DNA of 64,000 nt, from contig NZ_CP063169.1 of NCBI RefSeq assembly GCF_014960965.1, positions 2,885,581 through 2,949,580 on the forward strand, read 5' to 3'. The notes below the pieces were generated by a model. The model had not been told where the DNA came from and ran no database searches. It saw only the letters and a program-made list of their open reading frames with translations. Below are positions 1 through 10,182 of the stretch, piece after piece. Source of the stretch: Ruania alkalisoli. GTDB lineage: Bacteria; Actinomycetota; Actinomycetes; Actinomycetales; Beutenbergiaceae. The position numbers and the translations under genes are program-made. Each line of letters opens with the position of its first letter. Within the stretch, counting starts at the first letter, position 1.

Positions 1-1
1 C

Positions 2-943
2 CCGGTCGTCGAGCCGCTGCTGGAGTACAAGAAGCTTGCCCGGCTGCTCAGCGCGAACGGCTGGGTGTGGCTCGACCAATGGATCCGCCCGGGCCCGAGC
101 GAGCATCAGCAGCACCGCTTCCGGCCGGACTACGTCCCCGGCGGTGTGGTCACCGGACGGTGGGCGACCAGCGGCGGCGGCGCGCTGCAACTTCCCAAGT
201 CGCTCCGGCGGGCTGTCCGGGCTGATGCTGGCTGGCGGTTAGTGGTCGCCGACGCTGCACAGATCGAGCCCCGCGTCTTGGCTGCAATAGCCGGCGATGA
301 CGCGCTCGCCCAGGCAGGCCGCGCGGGCGATCTGTATCAAGGACTGGTCGACCGGGGCATCATGGCCACCCGCGCCGACGCCAAGATCGCCATGCTCGGC
401 GCCCTGTACGGGGCCACCACCGGCGAGGCAGGGCTGCTGATGCCGCGGCTGATGCGCGCCTACCCGCGCGCCACCGGCGTGGTGGAGCAGGCCGCCCGCA
501 CCGGCGAGGCGGGCGGAACCGTGCGCACCTGGCTCGGCCGCACTTCTCCCCCGCCCCCGGCGGCCTGGCACGAACGCCAGGCCGCCGCCAGCCAGCCCGA
601 CGCAACGGACGCCGTCGAGAGACGTGCGCGCCAGAGCGCGCGGGACTGGGGACGATTCACCCGCAACTTCGTCGTGCAAGGCACGGCTGCGGAGTGGGCG
701 TTGTGCTGGATGGCCGAGATCCGCCGTCGACTGGCTGCCCTGGCACCCCTGCCCGGCCGTGCGCACCTGGTGTTCTTCCTGCACGACGAGGTGATCGTGC
801 ACGCACCAGCCGAGGCGGCCGAGGAAGTCGCCGATCAGATTCGCGCCAGCGCCACCGAGGCAGGGCGGCTGCTGTTCGGGCGCACCGCCGTGGCCTTCCC
901 GCTCGACGTGGCGATCGTGGAGAACTACGGCGACGCCGAGTAG
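2..943 (+). CDS. Family-A DNA polymerase, C-terminal part (bifunctional 3'-5' exonuclease/DNA polymerase type)
   Basis: The frame is open from the window edge, so the N-terminus is missing; 313 residues are present. The three palm motifs of family-A polymerases are visible: motif A VVADAAQIEPRVLAAIAGD with its catalytic Asp, motif B RADAKIAMLGALYG with the conserved Arg, Lys and Tyr-Gly, and motif C HDEVIVHAP with the second catalytic Asp. Motif A and the fingers deviate from Pol I, which fits the shorter actinobacterial polymerase that carries a 3'-5' exonuclease domain but no 5' nuclease (family knowledge). The exonuclease half is off the window, so that part is inference. It converges on ilvE; the two stop codons are one base apart. 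Confidence 0.85.
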   Translation, partial: PVVEPLLEYKKLARLLSANGWVWLDQWIRPGPSEHQQHRFRPDYVPGGVVTGRWATSGGGALQLPKSLRRAVRADAGWRLVVADAAQIEPRVLAAIAGDDALAQAGRAGDLYQGLVDRGIMATRADAKIAMLGALYGATTGEAGLLMPRLMRAYPRATGVVEQAARTGEAGGTVRTWLGRTSPPPPAAWHERQAAASQPDATDAVERRARQSARDWGRFTRNFVVQGTAAEWALCWMAEIRRRLAALAPLPGRAHLVFFLHDEVIVHAPAEAAEEVADQIRASATEAGRLLFGRTAVAFPLDVAIVENYGDAE

Positions 944-944
944 C

Positions 945-2057
945 TCAGGCCAGGCGGCGCATCCATCCGTACGGGTCCTCGACGCGCCCGTACTGCAGAT
1001 CGGTCAGATGCTGGTACAGCCATTGCGTCACGGCACCTGCCACACCGTCGCCAACGGTCAGGTCGAAGCCGGTGCTCTTCAATGCCCCGACAGGGGTGAC
1101 CACGGCAGCCGTGCCGCAGGCGAAGACCTCGGTGATGCGGCCCGAGGCGATCTGCTCGGTGATCTCCGCCAGACTGATCTGACGTTCGTTCACCCGGCGG
1201 CCGTCATCGGCCAGCAGCTGCAGGATCGAACGACGCGTGACACCCTCCAGGATCGTCCCGGTCAGAGCCGGCGTGTGCACCTCACCGTCATCGGTGACGA
1301 TGAAGACGTTCATCCCCCCGAGCTCTTCGAGATAGGTGTTGGTGGCGGCGTCGAGGAAGCACACCTGAGCGCACCCGTTCTCGATCGCCTGCTGCTGCGG
1401 GAGCAAACTGGCGGCGTAGTTGCCGCCGCACTTGGCCGCACCCGTCCCGCCTGGCCCCGCCCGGTGGTAGTCCTCAGCCACCCAGATCGAGACCGGCTGG
1501 AAGCCGGAGGTGAAGTACGGACCCGACGGTGAGGCGATCAGCAGGTAGTCGACCTGCTTGGAGGGGCGCACCCCGAGGAACGGCTCGGATGCGAACATGA
1601 ACGGTCGCAGATACAGACTCGACCCCGCCGAGCCAGGCACCCACTCCAGATCGGTGGCCACGAGCGCCTCGATGGACCCGAGGAACTGCGCTGCCGGCAA
1701 CTCCGGGAGGGCCAGCCGGTGGGCACTGGCCGCGAACCGGGCCGCATTCGCCTCGGGCCGGAACGCCCACACCGAGCCGTCGGCGTGGCGGTAGGCCTTG
1801 AGACCCTCGAAGATCTCCTGCGCGTAGTGCAGCACCGCAGCGGCCGGGTCCAGGCTGATCGGCGCGTAGGCCTCCACCCGCTGGTCGTGCCAGCCGGCAT
1901 CCGGGGTCCAGACGGCGTGGGCCATGTGGTCGGAGAACACGGTGCCGAACGCGAGGTGCTCCAACGCAGCCGTGCGCTCGGCCAAGGTGCGCGGGTGCGA
2001 GGACGGGTGCACCTCGAACATCGACATCGCCGAGTCGCTGGTGGTTTCGCTGCTCAT
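945..2057 (-). CDS. ilvE: Branched-chain amino-acid aminotransferase, copy 1
   Basis: PLP fold-IV aminotransferase of 370 residues that transfers the amino group between glutamate and the keto acids of Leu, Ile and Val in the cytoplasm. Visible signatures are YAQEIFEGLKAYRHADGS, YLRPFMFASE, the Schiff-base Lys in GTGAAKCGGNYAASL, and the C-terminal EVFACGTAAVVTPVG segment. The start at 2057 is preceded by GAAGGAA at good spacing; a longer in-frame reading to 2195 has no homologous sequence and was rejected. A second, very similar ilvE lies 98 bp upstream in the same orientation. The copies differ most at the N-terminus and in a few active-site-side residues (KCGGNY against KTGGNY). Confidence 0.95.
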   Translation of the reverse strand: MSSETTSDSAMSMFEVHPSSHPRTLAERTAALEHLAFGTVFSDHMAHAVWTPDAGWHDQRVEAYAPISLDPAAAVLHYAQEIFEGLKAYRHADGSVWAFRPEANAARFAASAHRLALPELPAAQFLGSIEALVATDLEWVPGSAGSSLYLRPFMFASEPFLGVRPSKQVDYLLIASPSGPYFTSGFQPVSIWVAEDYHRAGPGGTGAAKCGGNYAASLLPQQQAIENGCAQVCFLDAATNTYLEELGGMNVFIVTDDGEVHTPALTGTILEGVTRRSILQLLADDGRRVNERQISLAEITEQIASGRITEVFACGTAAVVTPVGALKSTGFDLTVGDGVAGAVTQWLYQHLTDLQYGRVEDPYGWMRRLA

Positions 2058-2082
2058 GGTGTGGGTTCCTTCGCGTGCCTCA

Positions 2083-2097
2083 CCCTGCTCGGCAGGG
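2083..2097 (-). terminator. Short stem-loop between the two ilvE copies
   Basis: A perfect 6-bp stem (CCCTGC/GCAGGG) with a 3-nt loop lies in the 98-bp gap between ilvE copy 2 and copy 1. No T tract follows in the direction of transcription, so it may only attenuate read-through or be chance. Confidence 0.3.
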
Positions 2098-2155
2098 TCT
2101 GTGTCGTGTAGACGGTACCGCTCACTCGCTGGTGGCGCTGCGTGCTGGTGCAACC

Positions 2156-3259
2156 TCACGCCAGCCGGTGCAGCCACCGGTAGGTATCGTCGCACCTGCC
2201 GTACTGAATGCCGGTGAGCCGCTCGTGCAGCTCGGTGGTGACCGGACCCGGCGCGCCGTCGGCGACGGTCACGTCGAAGCCCTCGCCGGCGAGCCGGCCG
2301 ATGGGTGTGATCACAGCCGCCGTCCCGCAGGCGAGCACCTCGGTCACCGTGCCGCGGCGCAGTCCGTCGAGCACCTCGGCCAGGGTGATCGTGCGCTCGA
2401 CCACCTCACGCCCATCCTGGGCGAGCAGGTCCAGAACGGAGCGCCGTGTGACCCCGGCGAGGATCGTGCCCGTCAGTGCGGGCGTGTGGACACTGCCATC
2501 ACCCATCACCAGCAGCACGTTCATACTGCCGATCTCCTCCAGGGCGGTGCTGGTGGCGGCATCCAGGAAGCACACTTGGTCGCATCCGTGCTCGCGGGCC
2601 TGCTGCTGCGGAAGCAGACTCGCGGCATAGTTGCCGCCGGTCTTGGCTGCACCGGTGCCGCCCGGGCCGGCCCGGTGCTGGTCGCGGGCCACCCAGATCG
2701 AGACCGGCGCGAACCCGGCGGTGAAGTAGCCACCGGCCGGGGAGGCGATGACCAGATAGTCCACACCGGCAGCCGGTCTCACCCCGAGGAAGGCTTCGGA
2801 GGCGAACATGAACGGCCGCAGGTACAGGCTCGCACCCGCGCCTGCGGGCACCCAGGCCCGATCCGTGCGCACGAGCGCCTCGAGCGAAGCGAGGAAGTCG
2901 GCTTCCGGCAGTTCCGGCAGCGCCAGCCTGCGAGCGCTGGCCGCGAACCGGGCGGCGTTGAGCTCGGGGCGGAAGGCCCAGACCGAGCCGTCGGCGTGGC
3001 GGTAGGCCTTGAGACCCTCGAAGATCTCCTGGCCGTAGTGGAGTACCGCGGCAGCGGGGTCCATCGCCAGCGGGGCGTAGGGCACGACGCGATGATCGGT
3101 CCACCCGGTCTGCGGCGACCAGTGGGCGCGAGCCATGTGGTCGGTGAAGCAGGTGCCGAAACGCGGTGCGAGGACTGCCTGCCGGCGTTCCTCGGCCGGG
3201 AACGGGGAGAGGTTCGGCTGCACCGGGAAGTGAGGTGCGCCGTCGGGAATCGTACTCAT
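2156..3259 (-). CDS. ilvE: Branched-chain amino-acid aminotransferase, copy 2
   Basis: 367-residue fold-IV aminotransferase, collinear with copy 1 along its whole length. It shares YGQEIFEGLKAYRHADGS, SLYLRPFMFASEAFLGVRP and the PLP-lysine segment GTGAAKTGGNYAASLLPQQQ. The ATG at 3259 has GGAAGGG upstream. The gene sits between leuB (95 bp upstream) and copy 1 in a same-strand run. Two catalytically complete paralogues side by side look like a tandem duplication that diverged, perhaps for substrate range or for D-/aromatic amino acids; nothing in the sequence decides which. No truncation or frameshift is visible in either copy. Confidence 0.94.
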   Translation of the reverse strand: MSTIPDGAPHFPVQPNLSPFPAEERRQAVLAPRFGTCFTDHMARAHWSPQTGWTDHRVVPYAPLAMDPAAAVLHYGQEIFEGLKAYRHADGSVWAFRPELNAARFAASARRLALPELPEADFLASLEALVRTDRAWVPAGAGASLYLRPFMFASEAFLGVRPAAGVDYLVIASPAGGYFTAGFAPVSIWVARDQHRAGPGGTGAAKTGGNYAASLLPQQQAREHGCDQVCFLDAATSTALEEIGSMNVLLVMGDGSVHTPALTGTILAGVTRRSVLDLLAQDGREVVERTITLAEVLDGLRRGTVTEVLACGTAAVITPIGRLAGEGFDVTVADGAPGPVTTELHERLTGIQYGRCDDTYRWLHRLA

Positions 3260-3354
3260 GTGGCCCTTCCACCTGGTCTGGATGTCGGCGGCCCCGGTCG
3301 GGGCAGGTGGGAGCGGGCGCTAGGGCTGGCGGAACTCGCTGGCCGGGCGCCCGC

Positions 3355-4395
3355 TCAGCCCGCTACTCGTGCGGCGAGTGCGTCGCCGATCTCGCTGGTC
3401 GAGCGCGCGCCGCTGCGCTCGGCAATATCAGCGCTGACGGCGTCCTCGATACGCCGGGCCTGCTCGGTGAGGCCGAGGTGGTCCAGCAGGAGCGCGACCG
3501 AGAGGATCGCCGCAGTCGGGTCGGCCTTCTGCTGGCCGGCGATGTCGGGAGCAGAGCCATGCACCGGCTCGAACATCGAGGGGAAGGCCTTGTCGGGGTT
3601 GACGTTGCCGGAGGCGGCCAGGCCGATCCCGCCGGTGATCGCGGCGGCGAGGTCAGTGATGATGTCACCGAAGAGGTTGTCGGTGACGATCACGTCGAAC
3701 CGGGACGGGTCTGTGGTCATGAAGATGGTGGCCGCGTCCACGTGCAGGTAGTCCACTGTGACATCGCTGAACTCCGGTGCCACGGCCTCGACGGTCCGGC
3801 GCCACAGGTGACCGGCGTGAACGAGCACGTTGTGCTTGTGCACGAGCGTGAGCTTCTTGCGCGGGCGGGCCTGAGCGCGGGCGAAGGCGTCACGCACCAC
3901 GCGTTCCACGCCGTGGGCGGTGTTGACGCTGACCTCGGTGGCGATCTCGTGCGGGGTTCCCACCCGCAGCGCTCCGCCGTTGCCCACGTAGGGGCCCTCG
4001 GTGCCCTCACGCACGACGACGAAGTCCACCTCGCCAGGATTCGCCAGCGGGGAGGGGACGCCCGGGAAGAGCTTGGAGGGGCGCAGATTGACGTAGTGGT
4101 CCAGGGCGAAGCGCAGCTTCAGCAGCAGGCCGCGCTCGAGCACACCGGAGGGCACGGTCGGGTCGCCGACGGCACCCAGCAGGATCGCGTCGTGGGTGCT
4201 GATCGCGGCGAGGTCCTCCTCGGTGAGGGTCTCACCGGTCGCGTGCCAGCGGGCGGCGCCGAGTTCGAAGTCGGTACGTTCGATGCTCACGTCGGTGCCG
4301 ACGAGGACGGCGTCGAGCACCTTGAGGCCCTCGGCGGTCACCTCCGGACCGATTCCGTCGCCACCGACAACTGCGAGCTTGATCGTGCGTGCCAT
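3355..4395 (-). CDS. leuB: 3-isopropylmalate dehydrogenase
   Basis: 346-residue NAD-dependent beta-decarboxylating dehydrogenase for the third step of leucine synthesis. It shows the N-terminal [11 protein letters not shown] loop, [20 protein letters not shown], the substrate/NAD region [14 protein letters not shown], the tyrosine-lacking actinobacterial variant around [10 protein letters not shown], the metal-binding Asp cluster [16 protein letters not shown], and [14 protein letters not shown] near the C-terminus. I chose the start MARTIK at 4395; an ATG three codons upstream (4404) is possible and neither has a strong ribosome site. It is followed by both ilvE copies on the same strand. 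leuA, leuC and leuD are not in the window. Confidence 0.93.
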   Translation of the reverse strand: MARTIKLAVVGGDGIGPEVTAEGLKVLDAVLVGTDVSIERTDFELGAARWHATGETLTEEDLAAISTHDAILLGAVGDPTVPSGVLERGLLLKLRFALDHYVNLRPSKLFPGVPSPLANPGEVDFVVVREGTEGPYVGNGGALRVGTPHEIATEVSVNTAHGVERVVRDAFARAQARPRKKLTLVHKHNVLVHAGHLWRRTVEAVAPEFSDVTVDYLHVDAATIFMTTDPSRFDVIVTDNLFGDIITDLAAAITGGIGLAASGNVNPDKAFPSMFEPVHGSAPDIAGQQKADPTAAILSVALLLDHLGLTEQARRIEDAVSADIAERSGARSTSEIGDALAARVAG

Positions 4396-4439
4396 GCTCC
4401 GCATGCTAGACCGACGTATCAAGGACCGGACAATCCGTC

Positions 4440-4928
4440 TCAGATAGTGGCCGCCACGGGGGCGCTCTCCTGAGCGGGAAAGACCAGGACGATCCGCTCC
4501 AGCACCACGTCGTCGGCGTCCGTGGCGCCCATCAACTGGCGCTGGTGCTCACGCCAGGATGCGGCGTCCTGCACGCACTCACCACGCGCATGCCGGTCGT
4601 CCACCTCGCCGAAGGCCACCACGCGCACCTCGACCGTGCGGATCAGCGCCACCGGCTGCTCGTGCCCGTCCAGGACGATGGCGAGGTCCCCCACCTCAGG
4701 CACGGGGACGTCGTCGGGGATGTCCGATCGGAGCGTACTGACGGCGGTGCGTTCACCCGCGAGCACCTCCTCGGCCATCCGCTGGGCCAGGTACGGCTCC
4801 GGTGCGAACGCGAACGCCGGGGGCGGCAGCGTCCCAAGCCGGTGCTGACCCACGAACGGCTCCAGCCACGCCACCCGACCACGTAGCCGGGCACGCTTCC
4901 AGAATTGCTCGATCTCGTCGGAGTCCAC
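4440..4928 (-). CDS. ASCH domain protein
   Basis: 162-residue soluble protein with the ASCH (RNA-binding, PUA-like) fold. The N-terminal helix [14 protein letters not shown], the [24 protein letters not shown] segment, a central [23 protein letters not shown] beta region, and the [24 protein letters not shown] block with a conserved Glu and Trp-Arg are the family's usual landmarks. ASCH proteins are thought to bind RNA or modified nucleosides; the substrate here is unknown. It ends 45 bp before the leuB start and follows a membrane-protein gene on the same strand. Confidence 0.8.
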   Translation of the reverse strand: MDSDEIEQFWKRARLRGRVAWLEPFVGQHRLGTLPPPAFAFAPEPYLAQRMAEEVLAGERTAVSTLRSDIPDDVPVPEVGDLAIVLDGHEQPVALIRTVEVRVVAFGEVDDRHARGECVQDAASWREHQRQLMGATDADDVVLERIVLVFPAQESAPVAATI

Positions 4929-4952
4929 ACCAACATCCTCACACGGCCGCGA

Positions 4953-5585
4953 TCAGAAGCCGCCGGTGAGCCGCAGCCCCAGCAGGATCAGGACAAGACC
5001 CCAGGAGACGATCGCCGTCCAGAACAAGGCCGTCGCGCGCAGCACCGTGGTGCCGATCATCGGCGGAACGAACCAGCGCGCACGGCTGAGATCCTCGATC
5101 CGGCCCGTCAGATAGTCCGGGATCGTCACCACCTGCCACAACGATCGCAGCCGGCGGAAGAAGCGGATACCGCCCTTCTCTGCGAGAGCCTTGAGCCGGT
5201 TCAGCATCTCGTCCCGCATCTCCAGCAGGTCCACCAGCTGCACGAACTCGCCCGTCAGGGCGTCCGGGTCATCCACGGCGGTGACGTAGCGGTGGATCCG
5301 GATCCACCACAGCACCATCACCGCAGCGCCCGCAGCGGCCAGCAGCACGAGCACAATCCGTTCCCACCAGCCGTCGCCAGTGACGGCGAGTGCGAAGATC
5401 CCCAGCACCGGCAGCACCGGGACCAAGCCGACGGCGTAGGCCGGGAACCGGAGGATCCGCACCGCCCGCCGCACGATCGGGGCCAGCGTGCCCACAGAGG
5501 CGCGCGTGCCGCGGGAAATGACCGTCTCGCGAGCCTCGCCGGACTCGGGGACGAGCTCGGCGGGCTGCTCCGTGGGATCGGTCAT
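4953..5585 (-). CDS. Hypothetical membrane protein
   Basis: 210 residues with no recognised family. Two hydrophobic helices in the N-terminal half (about residues 47-68 and 76-97: VGLVPVLPVLGIFALAV and IVLVLLAAAGAAVMVLWW) are followed by a charged cytoplasmic stretch (TGEFVQLVDLLEMRDEMLNRLKALAEKGG, heptad-like) and a C-terminal helix TALFWTAIVSWGLVLILLGL. The layout suggests a small integral membrane protein with a coiled-coil loop. It lies between the ilvC terminator hairpin and the ASCH gene, so it probably has its own promoter. Confidence 0.65.
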   Translation of the reverse strand: MTDPTEQPAELVPESGEARETVISRGTRASVGTLAPIVRRAVRILRFPAYAVGLVPVLPVLGIFALAVTGDGWWERIVLVLLAAAGAAVMVLWWIRIHRYVTAVDDPDALTGEFVQLVDLLEMRDEMLNRLKALAEKGGIRFFRRLRSLWQVVTIPDYLTGRIEDLSRARWFVPPMIGTTVLRATALFWTAIVSWGLVLILLGLRLTGGF

Positions 5586-5610
5586 GACGCCGATCGTAGC
5601 CGCCGGTGGT

Positions 5611-5672
5611 CTGACACGACGTCGGCAGTCTGACCTCCCTGTGGAGGGAGGTCAGACTGCCGTGTGTGTCAG
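5611..5672. terminator. Long hairpin downstream of ilvC
   Basis: A perfect 17-bp inverted repeat (5624-5640 with 5645-5661) closes on a 4-nt loop GTGG. A further outer 7-bp pair (5611-5617 with 5666-5672) surrounds it across an internal loop. No T tract follows on either side, which is common for high-GC actinobacterial terminators. It separates the ilvBNC transcript from the membrane/ASCH genes. Confidence 0.75.
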
Positions 5673-5678
5673 TCGAGG

Positions 5679-6839
<1,161 letters not shown>

Positions 6840-7364
6840 TCACGCGGGGCGGTTGATGCGCTCGAGGGCCCGGTCGGTCATGGACTTGGCGCCCCGTCCG
6901 ATCGCGACGGCGCCGGACTGGACGATCTCACGGATACCGTACGGCTCCAGCGAGGCCAGCAGCGCCTGCAGCTTCTCCTCGCCGCCCGTGGCCTCGATGG
7001 TCACGGCTTCCGGGGTCACGTCCACGACGTGCGCCCGGAACAGCTCGACGACCTGCAGTACGGCCGTGCGGGAGGCGTCGTCGGCCTTGACCTTGACCAG
7101 GAGCAGCTCGCGCTGCACGGAGGCGTGCGGGGCCAGTTCGACGATCTTGAGCACGTTGACCAGCTTGTTGAGCTGCTTGGTGACCTGTTCCAGCGGGTTG
7201 GACTCCACGTCGACCACCACGGTGATCCGGGAGATCTCCGGGTGCTCGGTGGGCCCCACAGCCAGGGAGTGGATGTTGAACGCGCGCCGGGCGAAGAGCG
7301 CCGAGACGCGGGTGAGCACGCCGGGCTTGTTCTCGACCAGCACCGAGAGTGTGTGTCGGCTCAT
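6840..7364 (-). CDS. ilvN: Acetolactate synthase small (regulatory) subunit
   Basis: 174-residue regulatory partner of IlvB that confers valine feedback inhibition. The N-terminal ACT domain reads SVLVENKPGVLTRVSALFARRAFNIHSLAVGPTEHPEISRITVVV, and the C-terminal domain ends IREIVQSGAVAIGRG. I chose the second of two consecutive ATG codons (7364); 7367 is equally possible. The gap to the ilvB stop is 10 bp, and the GAGGAAGAG ribosome site overlaps that stop, so translation is probably coupled. Longer upstream readings in this frame run antisense-like through ilvB and are not real. Confidence 0.95.
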   Translation of the reverse strand: MSRHTLSVLVENKPGVLTRVSALFARRAFNIHSLAVGPTEHPEISRITVVVDVESNPLEQVTKQLNKLVNVLKIVELAPHASVQRELLLVKVKADDASRTAVLQVVELFRAHVVDVTPEAVTIEATGGEEKLQALLASLEPYGIREIVQSGAVAIGRGAKSMTDRALERINRPA

Positions 7365-7374
7365 CATCTCTTCC

Positions 7375-9210
7375 TCACTCGTCCCGCTCGAAGTCCGGGC
7401 TGATACCGCGCGCGTACTGGATGTCATCGTTGCTGACGCCGGCGGCGACCATCGGCCACACCATGGCGTCGCGGCTGACGACGAAGTCCACGACCACGGG
7501 ACGGTCGTTGATCTCTTCAGCCTGCTTGATCGTCGCGTCGACGTCGGCGACCTTGTCGCAACGCAGCCCCACGCAGCCGTAGGCCTCAGCCAGCTTGACG
7601 AAGTCCGGGATGCGCACCGTCTCGTGACCGGTGTTGAGATCGGTGTTGGAGTAACGCTCCTCATAGAACAGGGTCTGCCACTGGCGGACCATGCCCAGCG
7701 AGGAGTTGTTGATGATGGCAACCTTGATCGGGATGCCTTCGAGCGCGCAGGTGGCGAGCTCCTGGTTGGTCATCTGGAAGCAGCCGTCACCGTCGATCGC
7801 CCACACGGTGGCCTCGGGGCGGGCGACCTTCGCGCCCATCGCCGCCGGCACCGAGTAGCCCATGGTGCCCAGTCCACCGGAGTTCAGCCAGGTGCGCGGG
7901 TTCTGGTAGCGGATGAACTGCGCTGCCCACATCTGGTGCTGGCCGACGCCCGCGGCGAAGATCGTGTCCGGTCCGGAGATCTCGCCGAGCCGGGAGATGA
8001 CGTGCTGCGGAGCGAGCAGCCCGTCCTCGGTGGGGGTCCACCCCAGCGGGTAGGTGTCGCGCAGGTTGTCGAGCATGTTCCACCACGCCACCAGGTTCGG
8101 CTGGCCGTGCTGGGTCTGCTCGCGCTCCAGTTCCGCCACCAGGTCGCCCAGCACCTCCTTCAGGTCACCGACGATCGGCACGTCGGCGAACCGGTTCTTG
8201 GAGATCTCGGCAGGGTCGATATCGGCGTGCACCACCGTGGCACCCGGGGCAAAACTGTCCAGCCTGCCGGTCACGCGGTCGTCGAAGCGTGCTCCGAGGG
8301 CGACCACCAGGTCCGCCTTCTGCAAACCGGCCACCGCAGCCACGGTCCCGTGCATGCCGGGCATACCCAGGTGCTGCGGGTGGGAGTCCGGCAGGGCCCC
8401 TCGTGCCATCAACGTGGTGACCACTGGCGCACCGGACAGGTTCGTCAGCTCCAGCAGTTGCTGAGAGGCGTCCGCACGGATGGCGCCGCCGCCGACGTAC
8501 AGCACCGGGCGACGGGCCGTGGCCAGCAGTCGGGCTGCTTCCTTGATCTGCTTGATGTGCGGCTTGGTGATGGGCCGGTAGCCGGGGATGTCCAGATGCG
8601 CCGGCGGCCAGCTGAAGGTGGTCTCGGCCTGCATCGCGCTCTTGGCGATGTCCACCAGCACGGGGCCAGGGCGGCCGGTGCTGGCGATGTGGAAAGCCTC
8701 GGCGATCCGGGCGGGAATGTCCGCCGGATCGGTGATGAGGAAGGAGTGCTTGGTGATCGGCATCGTGATGCCGACGATGTCCGCTTCCTGGAAGCCGTCC
8801 GTGCCGATGAGCGCCTCGGCCACCTGGCCGGTGATGGCAACCATCGGCACCGAGTCCATGTGCGCATCCGCGAGTGCGGTGACCAGGTTCGTCGCACCCG
8901 GACCTGAGGTGGCCATGCACACACCGACCTTGCCGGTCGCGGCGGCGTACCCGGCGGCTGCGTGCCCCGCCCCCTGCTCGTGGCGCACGAGGATGTGCCG
9001 CATACTCGAGTCGAAGAGCGGGTCGTAGACAGGCAGGATCGCCCCGCCCGGGATGCCGAAGACGGTGTCTACGCCGACGGACTCGAGCGACCGGACGACC
9101 GACTTGGCACCGGTCATGGCCTCACCCGCGACCGCCCCGGCGTCGGCCGGCGCGAGGGCCGGCTTCGGGGGCTGCGGTCGCGGCGGCGTGGGATGTGGCA
9201 CGTTGGCCAT
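7375..9210 (-). CDS. ilvB: Acetolactate synthase large (catalytic) subunit
   Basis: 611-residue ThDP/FAD enzyme that condenses two pyruvates, or pyruvate with 2-oxobutyrate. The catalytic Glu is E78 in [14 protein letters not shown]. The ThDP/Mg motif runs [15 protein letters not shown] to IINN, and the FAD-region [10 protein letters not shown] and the carboxylase-family [10 protein letters not shown] are present. A Pro-rich 30-residue leader precedes the fold, as is usual for actinobacterial IlvB. GGAGGA lies upstream of the ATG at 9210. Transcription enters through an attenuator (leader peptide 9319-9375, hairpin 9265-9291). It is the first gene of ilvB-ilvN-ilvC. Confidence 0.97.
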   Translation of the reverse strand: MANVPHPTPPRPQPPKPALAPADAGAVAGEAMTGAKSVVRSLESVGVDTVFGIPGGAILPVYDPLFDSSMRHILVRHEQGAGHAAAGYAAATGKVGVCMATSGPGATNLVTALADAHMDSVPMVAITGQVAEALIGTDGFQEADIVGITMPITKHSFLITDPADIPARIAEAFHIASTGRPGPVLVDIAKSAMQAETTFSWPPAHLDIPGYRPITKPHIKQIKEAARLLATARRPVLYVGGGAIRADASQQLLELTNLSGAPVVTTLMARGALPDSHPQHLGMPGMHGTVAAVAGLQKADLVVALGARFDDRVTGRLDSFAPGATVVHADIDPAEISKNRFADVPIVGDLKEVLGDLVAELEREQTQHGQPNLVAWWNMLDNLRDTYPLGWTPTEDGLLAPQHVISRLGEISGPDTIFAAGVGQHQMWAAQFIRYQNPRTWLNSGGLGTMGYSVPAAMGAKVARPEATVWAIDGDGCFQMTNQELATCALEGIPIKVAIINNSSLGMVRQWQTLFYEERYSNTDLNTGHETVRIPDFVKLAEAYGCVGLRCDKVADVDATIKQAEEINDRPVVVDFVVSRDAMVWPMVAAGVSNDDIQYARGISPDFERDE

Positions 9211-9254
9211 CTGATCCTCCTGCGTTCTGCGGGTCCGTCAGGGACTGATGTGGA

Positions 9255-9291
9255 CAAAACAAAACCCCTCGCCCGAGGTGGGATCGAGGGG
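9255..9291 (-). terminator. Attenuator terminator in front of ilvB
   Basis: A 7-bp stem CCCCTCG/CGAGGGG (9265-9271 and 9285-9291) is followed on the minus strand by TTTTGTTTTG (9264-9255), one of the few U-tract terminators in the window. A competing 5-bp hairpin (9267-9271 with 9274-9278) shares bases with it. It lies between the leader peptide stop and the ilvB ribosome site, as expected for translation-coupled attenuation. Confidence 0.85.
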
Positions 9292-9318
9292 TGCGCGCTC
9301 AGCGGGTGTCGTCGTCGC

Positions 9319-9375
9319 TCAGACGGCCGCGCGAGCGCGCCCGGTAAGTACGACGACGAGGGAGTCCGTGAACAT
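9319..9375 (-). CDS. ilvBNC leader peptide
   Basis: An 18-codon reading frame encodes MFTDSLVVVLTGRARAAV. Five of its residues form an uninterrupted Leu-Val-Val-Val-Leu run, the amino acids whose synthesis the operon controls. Known actinobacterial ilv leader peptides have the same plan (family knowledge). When charged Leu- and Val-tRNA are scarce, ribosomes would stall on the run and free the downstream hairpin from forming. The peptide itself probably has no other function. There is no ribosome binding site, but a -10-like TACGAT ends six bases before the ATG, so the mRNA may be leaderless. Confidence 0.88.
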   Translation of the reverse strand: MFTDSLVVVLTGRARAAV

Positions 9376-9381
9376 GTCTCG

Positions 9382-9411
9382 ATCGTAGCCTGCTCTGCGG
9401 CGTCTCGTCAC
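9382..9411 (-). promoter_or_regulatory. Candidate promoter of the ilvBNC leader transcript
   Basis: TACGAT (9387-9382) resembles the actinobacterial -10, and GTGACG (9411-9406) the -35, with an 18-bp spacer. The predicted start would be at or within a base or two of the leader peptide ATG at 9375. Confidence 0.6.
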
Positions 9412-9462
9412 ATCCCACGCCGACCGTCTCACATCTTGGTATCTGGGTTCACATCGTGACAC

Positions 9463-10125
9463 TCAGGCGGGGCGCTCTCGTCCGAAGGAGGTGCACACGC
9501 ACGCCTCGTTCCCCTCGGGATCGGCAAGCACCCAGAATGCTGGTGCGCGGGAGTCCGAGAGCAGCACACCACCCGCCTCGAGAGCGGCCTGGATCCGTGC
9601 TTCGGCGACGTCCTGAGGGACGCAGACGTCGATGTGAATGCGGTTGCGTTGCGGGCGCGGCGCATCCATCTGCTGGAACCACACCTCCGGATGGCGCCCG
9701 CCGGGATCGCCGAGCCGATCGGTGGCGTTCGGGTCGTTGCCGTAGCCGAGAACCGCCCGCCAGAACGGCAGCACGGCGTCGCGATCGAGTACGTCGATCG
9801 CGATCTCCAGCGCACTGCATACGCTCGGGTCCGCACTGACGCCTTCGCTACGGGCGAGTTCGCTGATGCGCCGGGCGAGGGTGATGTCCCGCTCGGTCAG
9901 CCCACCGACGTCGTGGGAGGTGGTGGTGACGAGCACGCTCGGATAGCGCACGGTGACGTCCGGGTGGTGGTTCAGCTCGTCTGCGATCTGAGAGATCCGT
10001 CCGACCAAACGTGCCCCGGCGGCGAACGATCCCGTCGCGTAGCTCGTCTGCAGGGTGGTCTTGACCACCCGCCAATCCTCGAGGCCGTCGTGAGCGGCCA
10101 CTTGCTCTGCACTCAAGGTCCTCAT
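9463..10125 (-). CDS. Pterin-4a-carbinolamine dehydratase fused to a VOC (glyoxalase-like) domain
   Basis: 220 residues in two parts. Residues 1-95 (LSAEQVAAHDGLEDWRVV, SQIADELNHHPDVTVRYPSV, TSHDVGGLTERDITLARRI) match 4a-hydroxytetrahydrobiopterin dehydratase, including the HHPD-type active-site histidines. Residues 100-215 form a VOC domain ending FWVLADPEGNEACVCTS. The dehydratase recycles oxidised pterin cofactor; the VOC half may bind a small ligand (inference). The chosen start is MRTLSAEQ; an ATG at 10179, only four bases after the SdpI-gene stop, would add 18 residues. It follows the ilvD/SdpI unit and precedes the ilvB leader. Confidence 0.8.
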   Translation of the reverse strand: MRTLSAEQVAAHDGLEDWRVVKTTLQTSYATGSFAAGARLVGRISQIADELNHHPDVTVRYPSVLVTTTSHDVGGLTERDITLARRISELARSEGVSADPSVCSALEIAIDVLDRDAVLPFWRAVLGYGNDPNATDRLGDPGGRHPEVWFQQMDAPRPQRNRIHIDVCVPQDVAEARIQAALEAGGVLLSDSRAPAFWVLADPEGNEACVCTSFGRERPA

Positions 10126-10182
10126 GTGCTCATCGTGCTCCCCGGCACCGACATCGACAAGGGGGACGGGGAGCTTCATGCA

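Noticed and set aside
2075-3751. Plus-strand frame across ilvE copy 2 and leuB
   Set aside because: Shadow of two well-supported minus-strand enzymes.
9211-9463. T-box riboswitch in front of ilvB
   Set aside because: A leader peptide with Leu/Val codons plus terminator explains the region; no T-box sequence seen.
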